Position numbers and translations under genes: made by a program. Under the pieces are notes generated by a model. The model was not told where the DNA came from. It was given only the letters and a program-made list of their open reading frames with translations, and ran no database searches. Of a stretch of DNA of 64,000 nt, positions 44,756-56,395 are shown piece by piece; positions within the stretch are counted from its first letter, which is position 1, and each line of letters opens with the position of its first letter. Source of the DNA: Chondrosia reniformis (lineage: Eukaryota > Porifera > Demospongiae > Chondrillida > Chondrillidae); NCBI GenBank assembly GCA_947172415.1, contig OX359192.1:5024501-5088500 (forward strand). The letters are read 5' to 3'.

Positions 44756-46086
44756 ATACTCCTAACTATATTTGTGTGACAGTCCCAGCTGGATAGGTTA
44801 GAGTTGATGAGAGAGATGATGACTCTGGGTTGGAGGATGCTGACAATAGTTGGGATGCAGGTATGACATGTGCAAACTGCAGCCGAACACAAAATGGCGG
44901 TCAAAAACTATTAGTATATTTAACCCACTTTGCTTTAGATTGGAGATCAAAACAGAAAATACCTTTAAGAACTGTAACTCTTACAATATTTTAGTTTGTT
45001 TTTATTTTCTTTCTAAGTTATTTATAGATCAAAATATGAAAAGAAATGTTTCAGTTGAAACGCGGTGATGCAGATGTCGTTTTAAAGTCATGATACCGGT
45101 CTCAGAATACTTCCCACCATAATATCTAATATTTCACCGCATATACTCTCAGATAGTTAAGATTGTCCATCGGAATGAGGACAATTGAGTGAATTTCCAG
45201 TTTTCATGCAAATTCTCCTTTCTTGTAAAGGAATTGGCCAAGAGAACGATGGAATCTCGTAAATATGGGGAGCATTCTATGGTTGTATCGAATAAGTGGT
45301 ATAAGAGCCTTTTATGCATGGAGATTAAGACTTGTAGTGATTTCATGGAAATTGTATTGTGCCTAGAGAGGCTTTGGCCAAACAAAGCAGTACGACTACG
45401 ATTGAATACCAGTAAATGGCTGTAATGTCCTTAGTTATGATTGAATTAAGGATCAAATGAGAGAATATCCCAATAGCAATTATGAAGCAGATGAAGTCAT
45501 TGGCTTTGTAGTGCAATGATTGCAATTGCAGTTATATATCTGAAGTTTGTCATGAGATTTGGATATAACAAAATGATTAAATCCCAGACAATGTGTCCCT
45601 TTTCTGTCCTTAATTCAAATGAATAGCTTACTGACTGAAAGTTAAGGGTCATTGGTTTAGGATTTAAGGTGGCATTTTCCAGTTGTCAGTGCTGTATAAA
45701 GGGCCAGGATTGTAGGGATTCAATGCCTGGGCTTTCTTGGTAAATAGCAGAAAGCTTAAGGGTCAGATAATTTGGCTCCCGGAGTGGGAAGAGCGACGTA
45801 TGCGAGACTTGGAGTGTTGAATGTCACTCCTGAGTGAATGCTCTCGGGCTACTTGTCAAGAGTAGACTACTAGACTACGAGGCTTGAACGGATATGAATA
45901 GCGGCCAAAGGTTGAGAAAGATTTCGGAAACGAAAGGGGCTTAAAAGCCGAGCAAAGCCCAGCCATCTCCATCTATTAGAGGAGGCGAGAGTGCATGTAA
46001 TTGCAATTGCGATTGTAGGAGGTTATCCTCCTTCAGCCCAGGGTATTCCAATCTGCGAAAGCAGAAGTCAAGGATGCCAAAGCAGT
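44756..46086. other. gap before the rDNA pseudogene
   Basis: It holds no frame I can support as a gene. The last ~300 bp (45780-46086) is less AT-rich and may be external transcribed spacer moved together with the rDNA copy, but I cannot verify that. Confidence 0.4.
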
Positions 46087-46545
46087 TACCTGGTTGATCC
46101 TGCCAGTTGTCATATGATTGTCTAAGCCATGCATGTCTACGTATATATGAACGCTTCTTACTGCGAATGGCTCATTAAATCGGTTATAGTTAATTTGACA
46201 ATGACCACTACTTGGATAACTGTGGCAATTCTAGTTTAAGAGCTAAACATACAGAAAGTCCCAACTCCTGGGAGGTATGTATTTATTAGATACAAAACCA
46301 ATGCAGCTTCGGCTGGTCCCTTGGTGATATATGATAACTGCGCATGCTCGAATCGCAGGGCCCTGGTGCCGGTGATGGTTCATTCAAGTTTCTGCCCTAT
46401 CAACTTTCGATGGGTGGTGGTGCATGGCCGTTTGTAGTTGGTGGAGTGATTTGTCTGGCTAATTCCATTTTAATGAACGAGACCTTAACCTGCTAACTAG
46501 TTAAGTCGTTATGGAATGGCAGCCAACTTCTTAGAGGGAATATTG
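46087..46545 (+). pseudogene. 18S rRNA pseudogene, internally deleted and 3'-truncated
   Basis: It starts with the canonical TACCTGGTTGATCCTGCCAG and follows 18S through CATCAACTTTCGATGG-like text near 46410. It then jumps straight to GGTGGTGCATGGCCGTT, which belongs about 900 bases further on in 18S, and stops near AACTTCTTAGAGGGA. The 3' end with the decoding region and the conserved terminal helix is missing. About 460 of about 1800 bases remain, so it cannot be functional. Confidence 0.9.
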
Positions 46546-46633
46546 CGCACAGTTGCTTTGTTTTCAACCGATATGATGCATGATTCGTTGAGAGCTTGAG
46601 CCCAAAAGGACGAGCTTGTTAGTACTCACTGAA

Positions 46634-46795
46634 AACTTCTAACGGTGGATCTCTCGGCTCATGCATCGATGAAGAATGCAGCAAAGCGTGATAACTCATG
46701 CAGTTGCAGAATTCAGTGAATCATCGATCGAGTCTTTGAATGCTAATGGCACCTTTGGGTTTCTAAGGGCATGTCTGTCTGAGCGTCCGGTGTCA
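46634..46795 (+). pseudogene. 5.8S rRNA copy within the rDNA pseudogene unit
   Basis: ACTTCTAACGGTGGATCTCT, CATCGATGAAGAATGCAGC and GTGAATCATCGATCGAGTC place all of 5.8S. Substitutions such as GAACGCAGC to GAATGCAGC are CpG-to-TpG changes at normally invariant sites. It lies about 90 bp after the broken 18S, so ITS1 is reduced. ITS2-like sequence follows to about 46955. Confidence 0.85.
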
Positions 46796-46954
46796 ACAAT
46801 GTGTCCATGGCCAACCAATGAATAGTCGGAAGGACGAAGTGGGAGTGTGTCGACTTTGAGTTGGCAGTATCTTTGAGTGCAAGAATTCTCGCATCCGCTT
46901 GAGAGACAGCAGAGAAGCAAAGTAGATGTTTGAGTCCACTGTAGATCTGCCCTG

Positions 46955-49126
46955 TCCAGTAGGATTAGAATCAAGCAAGAATACCCGCTGAATTTAATAT
47001 CAATAAGCGGAAGTAACCAGGATTCCCTCAGTAGCGACTAGTGAAGAGGGAAGAGCCCAAGCCTGTATTCTCCGGTGTATATAGTTGCACTGGCAAATTG
47101 CAGTCTGCAGAAGGGTTGTTGCTGCTGTGTCTGCCCTGAAGTTGTCAGGGAAAGATGCACCAGAGAGGGTGAGAGTCCCGTTGATAGGGCGGTCGTTGGT
47201 GGCAGATGAGGCCTCTTTGGAAAGTTGGGTTGTTTGGGAATGCAGCCCAAAGTGGGTGGAAAACTCCATCTAAGGCTAAAGACCTGTATGAGACTGATAG
47301 TAAAAATGTACCATGAGGGAAAAATGAAAAACGTTTTGAAAAGAGGGTCAAATAGTGCGTGAAACCGTTAGGAGGGAAGCAAATGTGGTCGACCCAGTCC
47401 TGCTGCGGGTTCAGGTGTGGATAGGAGTGCCGTGCAGATGTCAGATTTTCAGGGACTGGCTGCTGAGAGGATCACTCGTTGCCATTCACTGCATTATTGG
47501 TGGGACTTGCCAGCGGCAATCTTTACAGGAACAGAAGGGCCCGCTGCAGTTGGTCATGGCTCTAGGGCCCTGATGCTGGCTGGGGTTCTTGTTTTCTGTA
47601 ATGACTGAGGAGAGTGGCATCACTTGTCCTTGCAGTGAAAGCCAAAAGGCGGACGGCCGCATAGTGAAGGTGCAACCAGTGGGGACTGCTTGCATTGCTG
47701 TCTGAGCTCAGACCCTTGAAATGTGGTGCAGTAACGATTTCCACTGAGGCCACTGACACTTGGTTGGCTCCATCCGACCCGTTTTGAAACACAGACCAAG
47801 GAGTGCAACACATGCATGAGTCCTTGGGCGGCAAATCCTCAGGTGAAGTGAAAGCAAAAGCTTTCAAAGGTAGGCTGAGGTGAGAGCTGGTATATAAACA
47901 CTGGCCCATCATCAACCAATCCGCGTCTCTTGTGGCAGGATTCGAGTGAATGTGCCTGTTGCCTACAAAATTTCCCTCAGGATAGCTGGAATCCGAGTGT
48001 GTGCAGTTTAAAGTGAATGATTAGAGGCATTGGGGTTGAAACAACCTCAACCTATTCTCAAACTTTAAATATATAGAAGCCGGATGTTGAATGCCTGGTT
48101 CCAAGTGGGCCATTTTTGATAAGCAGAGCTGGCGATGTGGGATGAACATAAAGGCGGACTAAGGTGTGGAAGTCGATGCTCATCAGACCCTACAAAAGGT
48201 GTTGATTGATCCAGACAGTAGGATGGTGGCCATAAAAGTTGGAATTCGCTAAGGAGTGTGTAACAACTCACCTGCTGAATCAACCTGCCCAGAAAATGAA
48301 AGGCGCTCAAGCGTCGCACCCAGCCCGGGTGGAACTGCCGCTGGTGCAGATCTTGGTAGTAGCAAATATTCAAATGAGAACTTAAATTTGAAGACTGAAG
48401 TGGGGAAAGGTTCCATATGAACAGCAGTTGGACATGGGTGAGTGGGTCCTAAGGGACAGGTCAATTTCAATGAAGAGTGCCGCCTTGGCTTTGGTCGAGG
48501 AAGTGCCTCCTCCTGAAAGGGAATCTGTTCAATAATCCTGAACTGGAATGCAGATAGGGTCGTGGGCTTCGGCCAACGACCATGCATGGCGGCAACACGA
48601 GTGAACTCGGAGATGCTGGTGGGAGCCCAGGGAAGAGTTCTCTTTTCTTCTTGATGGCCTGACCCCCTGGAATAGGATTGCACCGGGATAGGATCTGGTG
48701 TCCGGCAAAGCACTGCACCTCTTGCATTGTCCGGTGCACTTCTGACAGCCCGTGATAATCCGAGGGAGCGGAGATTCTGGAGTCCGGCCATACTCATAAC
48801 CACAGTAGGTCTCCAAGGTGAAAAACTCTAGTCAATAGAACAATGTAGGTAAGGGAAGTCAGCAAATTGGATCCGTAACCTTGGGAAAAGGATTGGCTCA
48901 AAGGGCCGGACCTCTCGGGCTTCGTCCGGAAGGGTGGGTTCCTGGGAGACTGGATGAATGGCCACACGGCTGCAAGCACGGGAGCCTCGGAGCCTGGCTG
49001 ACCAAGAGTGTAGCTGGGCCTGCAAGGGTCCATCGGTAGGCGGTGTTGACACAATGTGATATCTGCCCAGTAATCTGAATGTGAAAGTGAAGAAATTCAA
49101 CCAAGCATGGGTAAATGGCAGGAGTT

Positions 49127-49158
<32 letters not shown>

Positions 49159-49264
49159 ATCATCTAATTAGTCACGCTCATGAATGAATTTAACGAGATT
49201 GCCACTGTCCCTATTTACTATCTAGCGAAACTGCAACCAAGGGAATGGACTTGGCAGAATCAGT

Positions 49265-49299
<35 letters not shown>

Positions 49300-49806
49300 A
49301 GACTTTGTAAAGACATAAGAGGGGTAGAATAGGTGGGAACCTCGGTGCCTGTGAAATACCACTACTTTCATTATCTTTTACTTATTTAATGAGGCAGAAG
49401 CAGACCTCATGGCCCACCTTCTGGTGTTAACTCCTCGTGGGCTAATCCAAGTTCTAGACAGTGTCAGATGGGGAGTTTGGCTGGGGTGGCACATCTGTTA
49501 AATGATAACGCAGGTGTCCTAAGGTGAGCTCAACGAGAACGGAAATCTCGTGTGGAACAAAAGGGTAAATGCTCACTTAGTATGAATATAAACCGTGAAA
49601 GCACGGCCTATTGATCTTTAGTCTAGATCTTTAGTAGTTTTAAGCTAGAGGTGTCAGGAAAAGTTAACATAGGGATAACTGGCTTGTGGCGGCTAAACGT
49701 TCATAGCGACGTCGCTTTTTGATCCTTAGATATCGGCTCTTCCTACCACCGCGAAGCAGAATTCGCTAAATGTCAGATTGTTGACCCACTATATATAAAT
49801 GGAACA

Positions 49807-49853
<47 letters not shown>

Positions 49854-50232
49854 TTGAAGGGTTGTTGCAATTGTAATTCAAGAGGAACCGAACAAGAGGA
49901 ACAGTTGATTCAGACACTTGCATTTGAGTTTTGCTGAAAAACCAATGGGTTGAAATAACCATATATTCCTAAGTCAGAATCCACACCAGAAGGCAACGAC
50001 ACATTCCTCGACGAATTGCAGGCGAACAAGGATAAGAATTTGTTCACAGAGTTGCAAGCTGCAGTCGGGCTGTGGAAGGATAAATTCCTCTGGCCTCCTG
50101 TTCCTTGCAACTGGGTGATTTGTCGAGCCAAATCCTTTGCAGAAGATTTAGTCAAGGAACAGGGTATTGCAAGCTTTAGAGTAGCCCCATGCTACGATGT
50201 GCTGAGATTAAGCTTTCATTCTCAGGATTTGT
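46955..50232 (+). pseudogene. 28S rRNA pseudogene, nearly full length
   Basis: It begins near GAATACCCGCTGAATTTAAT and ends at GATGTGCTGAGATTAAGC and GGATTTGT, the expected 28S ends. Recognisable blocks include GACTCTCTTAAGGTAGCC, ACATAGGGATAACTGGC and GAGACAGGTTAGTTTTACCC. The sarcin-ricin loop region reads TTCAAGAGGAACC where AGTACGAGAGGAACC is expected, and CCTTAGATATCGG replaces CCTTCGATGTCGG. Such changes at near-invariant sites, many at CpG, show decay. Numerous frames of 60-180 codons on both strands here are artefacts of its GC content. Confidence 0.9.
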
Positions 50233-50855
50233 AAAATTTGAGGGGAGCAGGAGTTCCTTTCAAATTTCCAAGTATATACACCTCATCATGCATAGAAAAT
50301 TGTAGATATTTTAGTGTCTTCCTTGGCCAATTAATTACTCTTCCTGATATTCATACATTTGTAAGGCTTGTTCCCTAGTGTTTTCTTTCCCAACCCCTCT
50401 TTTACCAAATCATCTCTAACTACTGCAACTGACTTTTAGTCTTTGCAATTTCCCTTCTTAAATCCAGATTTACATAATTAAAATTGAACATTTAGTCCTA
50501 AACACCCCGACTTTACTGAAAGAAGTCAAGAGGCCTCAATTAATGAAAAGAACATACCCCATTTTATCTCCAGCATTTCTTGAATGACTGAAAAAGAATT
50601 CTGTATGTAGTCATTATAAAATTAACTTACTTCTTTAAAAGAGGGGTTATGAATTTGTAGCAACTATATATTGTTTAGTCGAGGCTTTGACTTCATTCAA
50701 AAAAGTTGATCGAGTTATAAATTTGGAGTGGCTAAATTTCAGCAAGGCCACTATGCCTAATTTTTGGAAATTTAGTCACTCTATAAATTTACAATCCACA
50801 ACTTTCATCAAATGGAGCCTAGTGGTCTCGATTGAAATTTAGACACTCTAACTAC
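50233..50855. other. gap after the rDNA pseudogene
   Basis: AT-rich sequence without a supported gene. A palindrome-like stretch at about 50750-50850 (TTTGGAAATTTAGTCACTC) may be a small relic. Nothing further was seen. Confidence 0.4.
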
Positions 50856-50859
50856 GGAA

Positions 50860-51365
50860 GTGAAGATGGATCTTCACAGAAGATTCTTCAGAAGATGGAT
50901 CTTCACTTCCACAGGAGGACATCATCACTGGAACCGAGACTCTGGCTCGAATCCTTCCAGGAACACTTTGTGAGAAACTCAGAAGTGAGGTACAACATTG
51001 TAATTGCCTAGCCAAATCTGAGGCCCCATACTCAAACCTCACTAAAAGTCAGCAAGTATATAGCCATCAAGGAACTCAGGTCTGATCCTGAAACCATCAT
51101 TCTTCCAGTGGATAAATGGAATGCCACAGTCTTTATGGATATATAGGAAAGACTATGACCAGAAGATAATAAGGGTATACTCTTGGATGATACGAGTTAT
51201 CAACCGATTAAGGAGAAACCCCACAATGAAGATAGAACGGAAGGTAACTGAAGTTCTAAGGTCACTTAAGAAAAGGCAAACTCTCCTCTGATCTGAGGAA
51301 GAAGGTTCAGAACCAACACAGTTCTACACCTCAGCTCTATGGATTACCAAAAATACACAAGGCAA
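50860..51365 (+). mobile_element. Penelope-like element, N-terminal fragment
   Basis: Broken frames read ETIILPVDKWNATVFMD, LLDDTSYQPIKEKP and KIHKA-like text. They match in order the minus-strand copy at 55.7-56.4 kb (TIILPADKGNATVLLDKEEY). Stops and frameshifts are frequent. No reverse transcriptase core follows. Confidence 0.75.
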
Positions 51366-52309
51366 GTGTATACCCTTGAGTTGATGGTCCATGCATCATT
51401 TTACATGGAAGTAGTGAAGTTTCATTTTCTTGACCTAACTGATGCTTATATACGTTTTTGGCAATTGTTTTTCTTTAATATAAGGATCCTCCCTGCAAAG
51501 GCTCCAGTAAATCATAGTCAATATTGTATACATATATATGTTGCCCTTGTACGTTGTTGGATGTCCTATATATGTGTTGAACTTTTTTATATATGTATAG
51601 AAATAATGCATCTACATGTGATGGTTTTACATACATGCATGCATGTTTCTGAATGTTCAAAAAGTGTTTAGCAAATTTCAAGTATTTTTAAATTACTTTC
51701 TCTATACATTAAGTACCTTTGTTTGCATATCCTTATCTTCTGAATAACAAAAATTGATTTTTTAAGGCCTAAAGAAAAGTTTCTTGCAGCCTTCCTGGCA
51801 CATCGTATGGTCGCATCATGATAAAGGAAGTAGGGATGATGCACCCAAACACAGAAGTGATGTGTATGTTCAGTGCTCGAGTTCCCATCAAAATGTATAG
51901 GATTGAGCAGGACATCCATGCATCATATGGTTATGGGTAATATAAAATGCACGTGGGGTCGCCATCCTCCGTATTGGAATTATTTGCATGTTTTGTTGGA
52001 CATATGTATATATATCTTAACGATTAATTCTGTACGATTAGGCCTGTGTCCTCATAACTATAAAAAACAATTGACTATCAGCTTCATGAACACTACCTTT
52101 TTGCAAACTATCACATGAATGAGTGAACTGTTACTGATAATGAGTTTGCAGAACCGTGAGGAAAACACTTAATAAATTTCTTCCATATAAATTCCAAAAA
52201 GTTGCACATATAGCTAGCTACACTTAGTCTCACACATTTTTGCATAATAAACATGCAAATCACTATCACTCAAACAGGTTCTAAAGTTATAGCAAAACTC
52301 TTGGAATGC
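51366..52309. other. gap before the 7TM gene
   Basis: It includes a stub of fold-back family F at about 51826-51870 (AGTAGGGATGATGCACCC, CACAGAAGTGATGTGTATG). The rest is AT-rich without a supported gene; its right end would be the 3' UTR of the 7TM gene. Confidence 0.45.
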
Positions 52310-53263
52310 TCACTTTCCTTTAGCTTTGATTTTCCTTCCGAAAGTTCCTGTGATCATTTGTAATATCTTAATCCTTACTGGTTTAAAATATACAAGAACT
52401 AGAATTGGAGCTGGAATAAGGGAAAGATTCAAGAAGATTCCTTCCATATAGCTAAAAATTCTCTCGGTTTCAACATTTTCCTTCCCTTGTACAGCGAAAA
52501 GTGCTAGAAACACAGGTGTAGATAGACCAGTGAAATTGGCACCATTACCAATTAGCAGGAAGAGAGCAAATTTGGCCATGGCTTTGTATAATGCAGTATC
52601 TCCAGTGATTGTGTTATGTTTAATATAGCAGATCGTAACGATTGGCATCACGATAGTCACTGTAAAACCGCACATACAAAATATTGTAAAATAGAATGCT
52701 ACGTGAATAAAAGTGTTGATTCCAGTGGGTTGTGGATAACACGTAACGCCGCCAACAAATGTTAACTGCCATACTTCTGGGATAAATACTGGTGCATTCA
52801 GAATTAGTGAAATGAGCCAAAATATGATGGATAATACGATGAAGACTGATAGTTTAACGTTTTCTTCTCTGTTTTTCACAATTGCGAATACTAGACTGGA
52901 GAAGAGGGCTACAAATTCGAGGCGACTTGCTCCTCCAGCAGTAATGCTCCATATAGCTAAACGGCATACAAAGTCTGATGGTTCACCGCAGCGGCAACCA
53001 GACAAAATGACATCTGCTAAAAATATGATTATCAGGCCAAGAGCTAGAATCACACTGCCTGAAAAGAGATTTATTAGCACCAATTTGATCGTCTTCGGTA
53101 TTGAGTCAGCCTTGTACGTAGCAACAATTATGAAAATGTCCAACAATGATATAGGAACTAGAAGAAACAAGACCACAAATAAACTGTAATACCTGAAAGG
53201 GCGTTCGCTTTTTGGATCAACAGTGGTGATATTGATACCGTTACTGTTGTTGAAAAAATCCAT
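52310..53263 (-). CDS. intronless 7TM receptor, lineage-specific GPCR-like
   Basis: Single-exon protein of 317 residues with seven hydrophobic segments, at roughly 27-50, 60-87, 103-128, 136-160, 185-215, 228-255 and 270-296. The N-terminus is short with N-glycosylation sites (NNSNGINIT) and the conserved string TVDPKSER. It has Cys near the start of TM3 (FVCRLAIW) and in the second outer loop (GGVTCYPQ), consistent with a receptor disulfide. The usual DRY and NPxxY motifs of rhodopsin-class receptors are absent; TM7 ends LIPAPILVLVYFKPVR. The ligand is unknown. It is probably a plasma-membrane chemoreceptor. A divergent paralogue starts at 63900. Confidence 0.85.
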   Translation of the reverse strand: MDFFNNSNGINITTVDPKSERPFRYYSLFVVLFLLVPISLLDIFIIVATYKADSIPKTIKLVLINLFSGSVILALGLIIIFLADVILSGCRCGEPSDFVCRLAIWSITAGGASRLEFVALFSSLVFAIVKNREENVKLSVFIVLSIIFWLISLILNAPVFIPEVWQLTFVGGVTCYPQPTGINTFIHVAFYFTIFCMCGFTVTIVMPIVTICYIKHNTITGDTALYKAMAKFALFLLIGNGANFTGLSTPVFLALFAVQGKENVETERIFSYMEGIFLNLSLIPAPILVLVYFKPVRIKILQMITGTFGRKIKAKGK

Positions 53264-53349
53264 GATACTCTCTTAATATCTGATCTCTGGAAGAGCGTGC
53301 ATTTATAATTCAGGCTTATATAAGTCTAAATGGCACTGGTTAGTACACC

Positions 53350-53364
53350 TTTATAGTGTCCATT
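53350..53364 (-). promoter_or_regulatory. conserved promoter block of the 7TM gene
   Basis: On the minus strand it reads AATGGACACTATAAA, about 90 bp before the start codon. The identical 15-mer lies at 63810-63824, 75 bp before the paralogue's start. CTATAAA may serve as a TATA box. Confidence 0.6.
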
Positions 53365-53420
53365 ATCTATACCGAAAAACAAAACGAGTAGGGTTAATTA
53401 TATTTAGATTTCGATATAGA

Positions 53421-53715
53421 TATTGTTGCGCATTCTATAGAAAGTGCACGTTCGATTCTCTAGGAAGAGTCTCTCTTTGTGCATACCTTTCGCTATTAGC
53501 GCACCAATCTAGCATTTTCTATAGAATCGAACGTATTCTCTTTCTATAGAATCGAAAGTGTCCTTTCTGTAGAATCGAACGTACTCTTCCTAGAATCGAA
53601 CGTGCACTTTCTATAGAATGCGTAACAATCTATAGATTGTCACGCATTGTAGGAATTCCTAGATCGCGTTGCGCATTCTATATAGATCGCGTTGCGCATT
53701 CTATATAGATTGCGC
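53421..53715. repeat. fold-back repeat with internal short repeats
   Basis: CTATAGAAAGTGCACGTTCG (from about 53436) returns inverted as CGAACGTGCACTTTCTATAG (to about 53617). TATAGAATCGAA(C/A)GT repeats several times between the arms. To the right, GATCGCGTTGCGCATTCTAT is repeated two to three times (53662-53712). It lies just upstream of the 7TM promoter. Confidence 0.8.
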
Positions 53716-54985
53716 AAATCCATAGAAAGCACGGAACGTTGCAAATCATCCAAACATTTTGGCATCTAGAAAATCGCATAGACAAATGACTGCAAATAGT
53801 CAAGTGTAACCGAAAATTACTTCGTTGTTGATTTATTAGGGGTCCCTCTAAAACGCGGAACCGGAACGAAATACGGCTGTTACGCAAGTGCAACCGAGTT
53901 TTTCTATGACGTCATGCAAGCAGCTCGTATAAACACTTCGGGTATAATAACCATATTGCGCGCTCTATTTAAACTGTTATTTTACGAATTACTGTGGCTT
54001 TTGTGAAGTTTTCCTGACCTTCAGAATTAGATCAAGAGTAAGAGTGATCACAGAAGATTACTATAAGCTATTACTTAAGTTGCTAACATTTAAGGGTACA
54101 TCTTTCTTGCACATTTACAGAAGTCAAATTATATATGGATTATTCATATAATTTATCCATTGCTTATATATTTATGCAGGTTTACTGAGAGTAAGTAAAG
54201 AAAAACATGCACCTCATTTCTCATACAATAAAATTTACAAGTACATTTAATACTTTTCCATACAAAAAACTTAAAATATAACCTTTTGAGTCGTCAAAGT
54301 CATTTACGTTGTAAGCATTATATTTTCATATTCATATGTTGACCTGTAGAATCAAATGAGAAAATATATAATCTCAATAATTTAGTTGATATAGCATGAT
54401 TATGGTACTTGCATACCATGTTTAATATTAAGCAGTTTAATTTTTTAATTTATGTAAATTAATATACTTCCACAGTCTGAAGTAACAATAACAGACAGTA
54501 AGCACCAAGAGCTTTTGAGCCCGTTATGTAGAATATGTGGAAGTTCAATGAAGTTACATATGACTGTAAACGACATGCTAGTACAATTGAGTTGTACTAT
54601 ATATATATATATTTATAAAATTTGTGTGACTCAGAATGATCCAACTATTCATCCAGAAAGGTTCTGCAATACCTGCTATGGTAGGATTTCTGTTGCTAAG
54701 ACAAGAGGACAAAATAGCATTACAACTTGATCTTGTCTGTGACTGGTTTGAACACAATGATCAATTGTGCCCCACTTACCTTTTATGATCCTTTTAAAGT
54801 CATTGACACTGAGACACTGTTGTCAATGATCTATGACACATACGTATACAATCAAGTAACCCTTAATTGTTTTGCTTACAATGATAATACAATATGGTTT
54901 TTAACAAGCAAAATAATACTGGTTCACCTTCTTTCTCTGTAAATATAGATATCAGAGGGTACAGTATAGTACATACTCTTCAATA
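53716..54985. other. gap with a possible Cys-rich relic
   Basis: The plus frame at 54515-54730 reads LCRICGSSMKLHM and IHPERFCNTCYGRI, a C-x2-C plus C-x2-C pattern like the zinc-binding N-terminal modules of some transposon proteins. It is interrupted by a TA-run and followed by a stop, with no partner exon found. The rest is AT-rich and featureless. Confidence 0.35.
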
Positions 54986-54989
54986 ATTA

Positions 54990-56395
54990 GGGACAGACAA
55001 AGAAGACACAGTTTTTTGGTTCATCTTTCTGCCTAACGTTTCGACCCTGGGGGTTTTCTTCAGTGACTGATGTTGGTCTTCAAGGTGTCTTCATTTATAG
55101 GCATCTTTTCCCGCCATTTTCGATTACCTCATCGGTGATATCATCGATAACGTCATTTCTGGAGGAAGGAGAAAAGAAGGGAGTATTCATAAAAAAGGGT
55201 TTTCAACTGCTTTTTAATACAATTCCTTGATGCATTCTAACCTGACATTGTTGGATCTTCAGGGCTTCCTTAATTCTTCTTCTGTACCAGTTCTCTTCCC
55301 TCTCCATCACTCTGGCTTGGCTCCACTCAATTGGACGGCCAGTTTTTAGGGAGTGAACAGCTAAGCCATTGTTTGCATCCCCCATTCTGATGGTACGTTT
55401 GTGCTCGGCCATCCTGACTTTCAGCGTTCTTCCTGTCTCTCCAGTGTACACTGCAGGGCAACTATATAGAACAGGGGATCTGGTAAATGACACCTTTTAT
55501 ATCCATGGTAGGCTGTGGTTATTTAGCCTAGAGAGGATACTCCTCAGTGATCTCTGCTTTGTGAAGATGGTTTCCATGTTCATCTTCCGGCATGCTCTGG
55601 AGATCATTTCACTGAGGCCTTTCACATATGGAATAAAAAGTTTACGTCTACCATCTATCCTACTTCCCTGGCTCCGTTGTCTCCTAGCTCTTCATGTGCC
55701 TAGCAGCGACCTTTCTGGGGTATACATTGACCTAGAGTACCCCTAAGACAGAGTTCTGTAAGCGTCGTGATGGTGGGAGGGTCCAGAGTGGTCCGGTCTG
55801 ATAGGGTGTCAGCCTCCTATCAATGATCTGTAAGGAGAGATCTATAGGTACCTTGGTAAACAGGCTCTTCACATCAAAGCTGATTAACTTATCTTTGTTC
55901 TCTATGTGGAATCCCTTAATTTTCTTCACAAAGTCCTCTGAGCTCCTCACAAAGTGAGGAGTGTTCCCCCACAAGGGTGCACATGACAGGATATTCGCCA
56001 GATATCTGGATATATATAGGTGGCCATGGTAGGTAGGGGAGTTTATAGAGGAAACAATAGGTCTCAAGGGGCAACTGGCCTTACTAATTGAGGGGTGGAG
56101 CTTTGTTGGTTCTGAACCATCTTCCTCAGATCATCAGGGAGTTTGCCATTTTTCTCCAAAGACCGTAGAACGTCAGTTACCTTCTGTTCTATTTTCAATG
56201 TTGGGGTCTTTTTAATTGGTTGATAGCTTGTATCATCCAAAAGTTCCCTTACTTTGCGGTTGTACTCTTCTTTGTCCAGTAGGACTGTGGCATTTCCCTT
56301 ATCTGCTGGAAGAATGATGGTATCAGAGTCTGACTTGAGCTCTTTGATGGCTGCTGTCTGACTTTTAGTCAGATTAGGGCTTGGGACCCCAGCTT
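54990..56395 (-). mobile_element. Penelope-like retroelement with GIY-YIG endonuclease, internally deleted
   Basis: From the right on the minus strand: TIILPADKGNATVLLDKEEY and KIEQKVTDVLRSLEKNGKL, then RPIVSSINSPTYHG and KLISFDVKSLFTKVPIDLS of the reverse transcriptase. The catalytic palm is deleted. The linker IPYVKGLSEMISRACRKMNM follows, then the GIY-YIG part (AVYTGETGRTLKVRMAEHKR, ending before the stop at 55203). Stops and frameshifts interrupt it. Past the endonuclease, the minus strand has CTGAAGA (55063-55057) and CGAAACGTT (55043-55035), a hammerhead-like terminal core. Confidence 0.85.

Noticed and set aside
46690..50240. Many frames of 60-184 codons on both strands
   Set aside because: They lie in 28S, 5.8S and ITS sequence of the rDNA pseudogene; the open frames come from its higher GC content.
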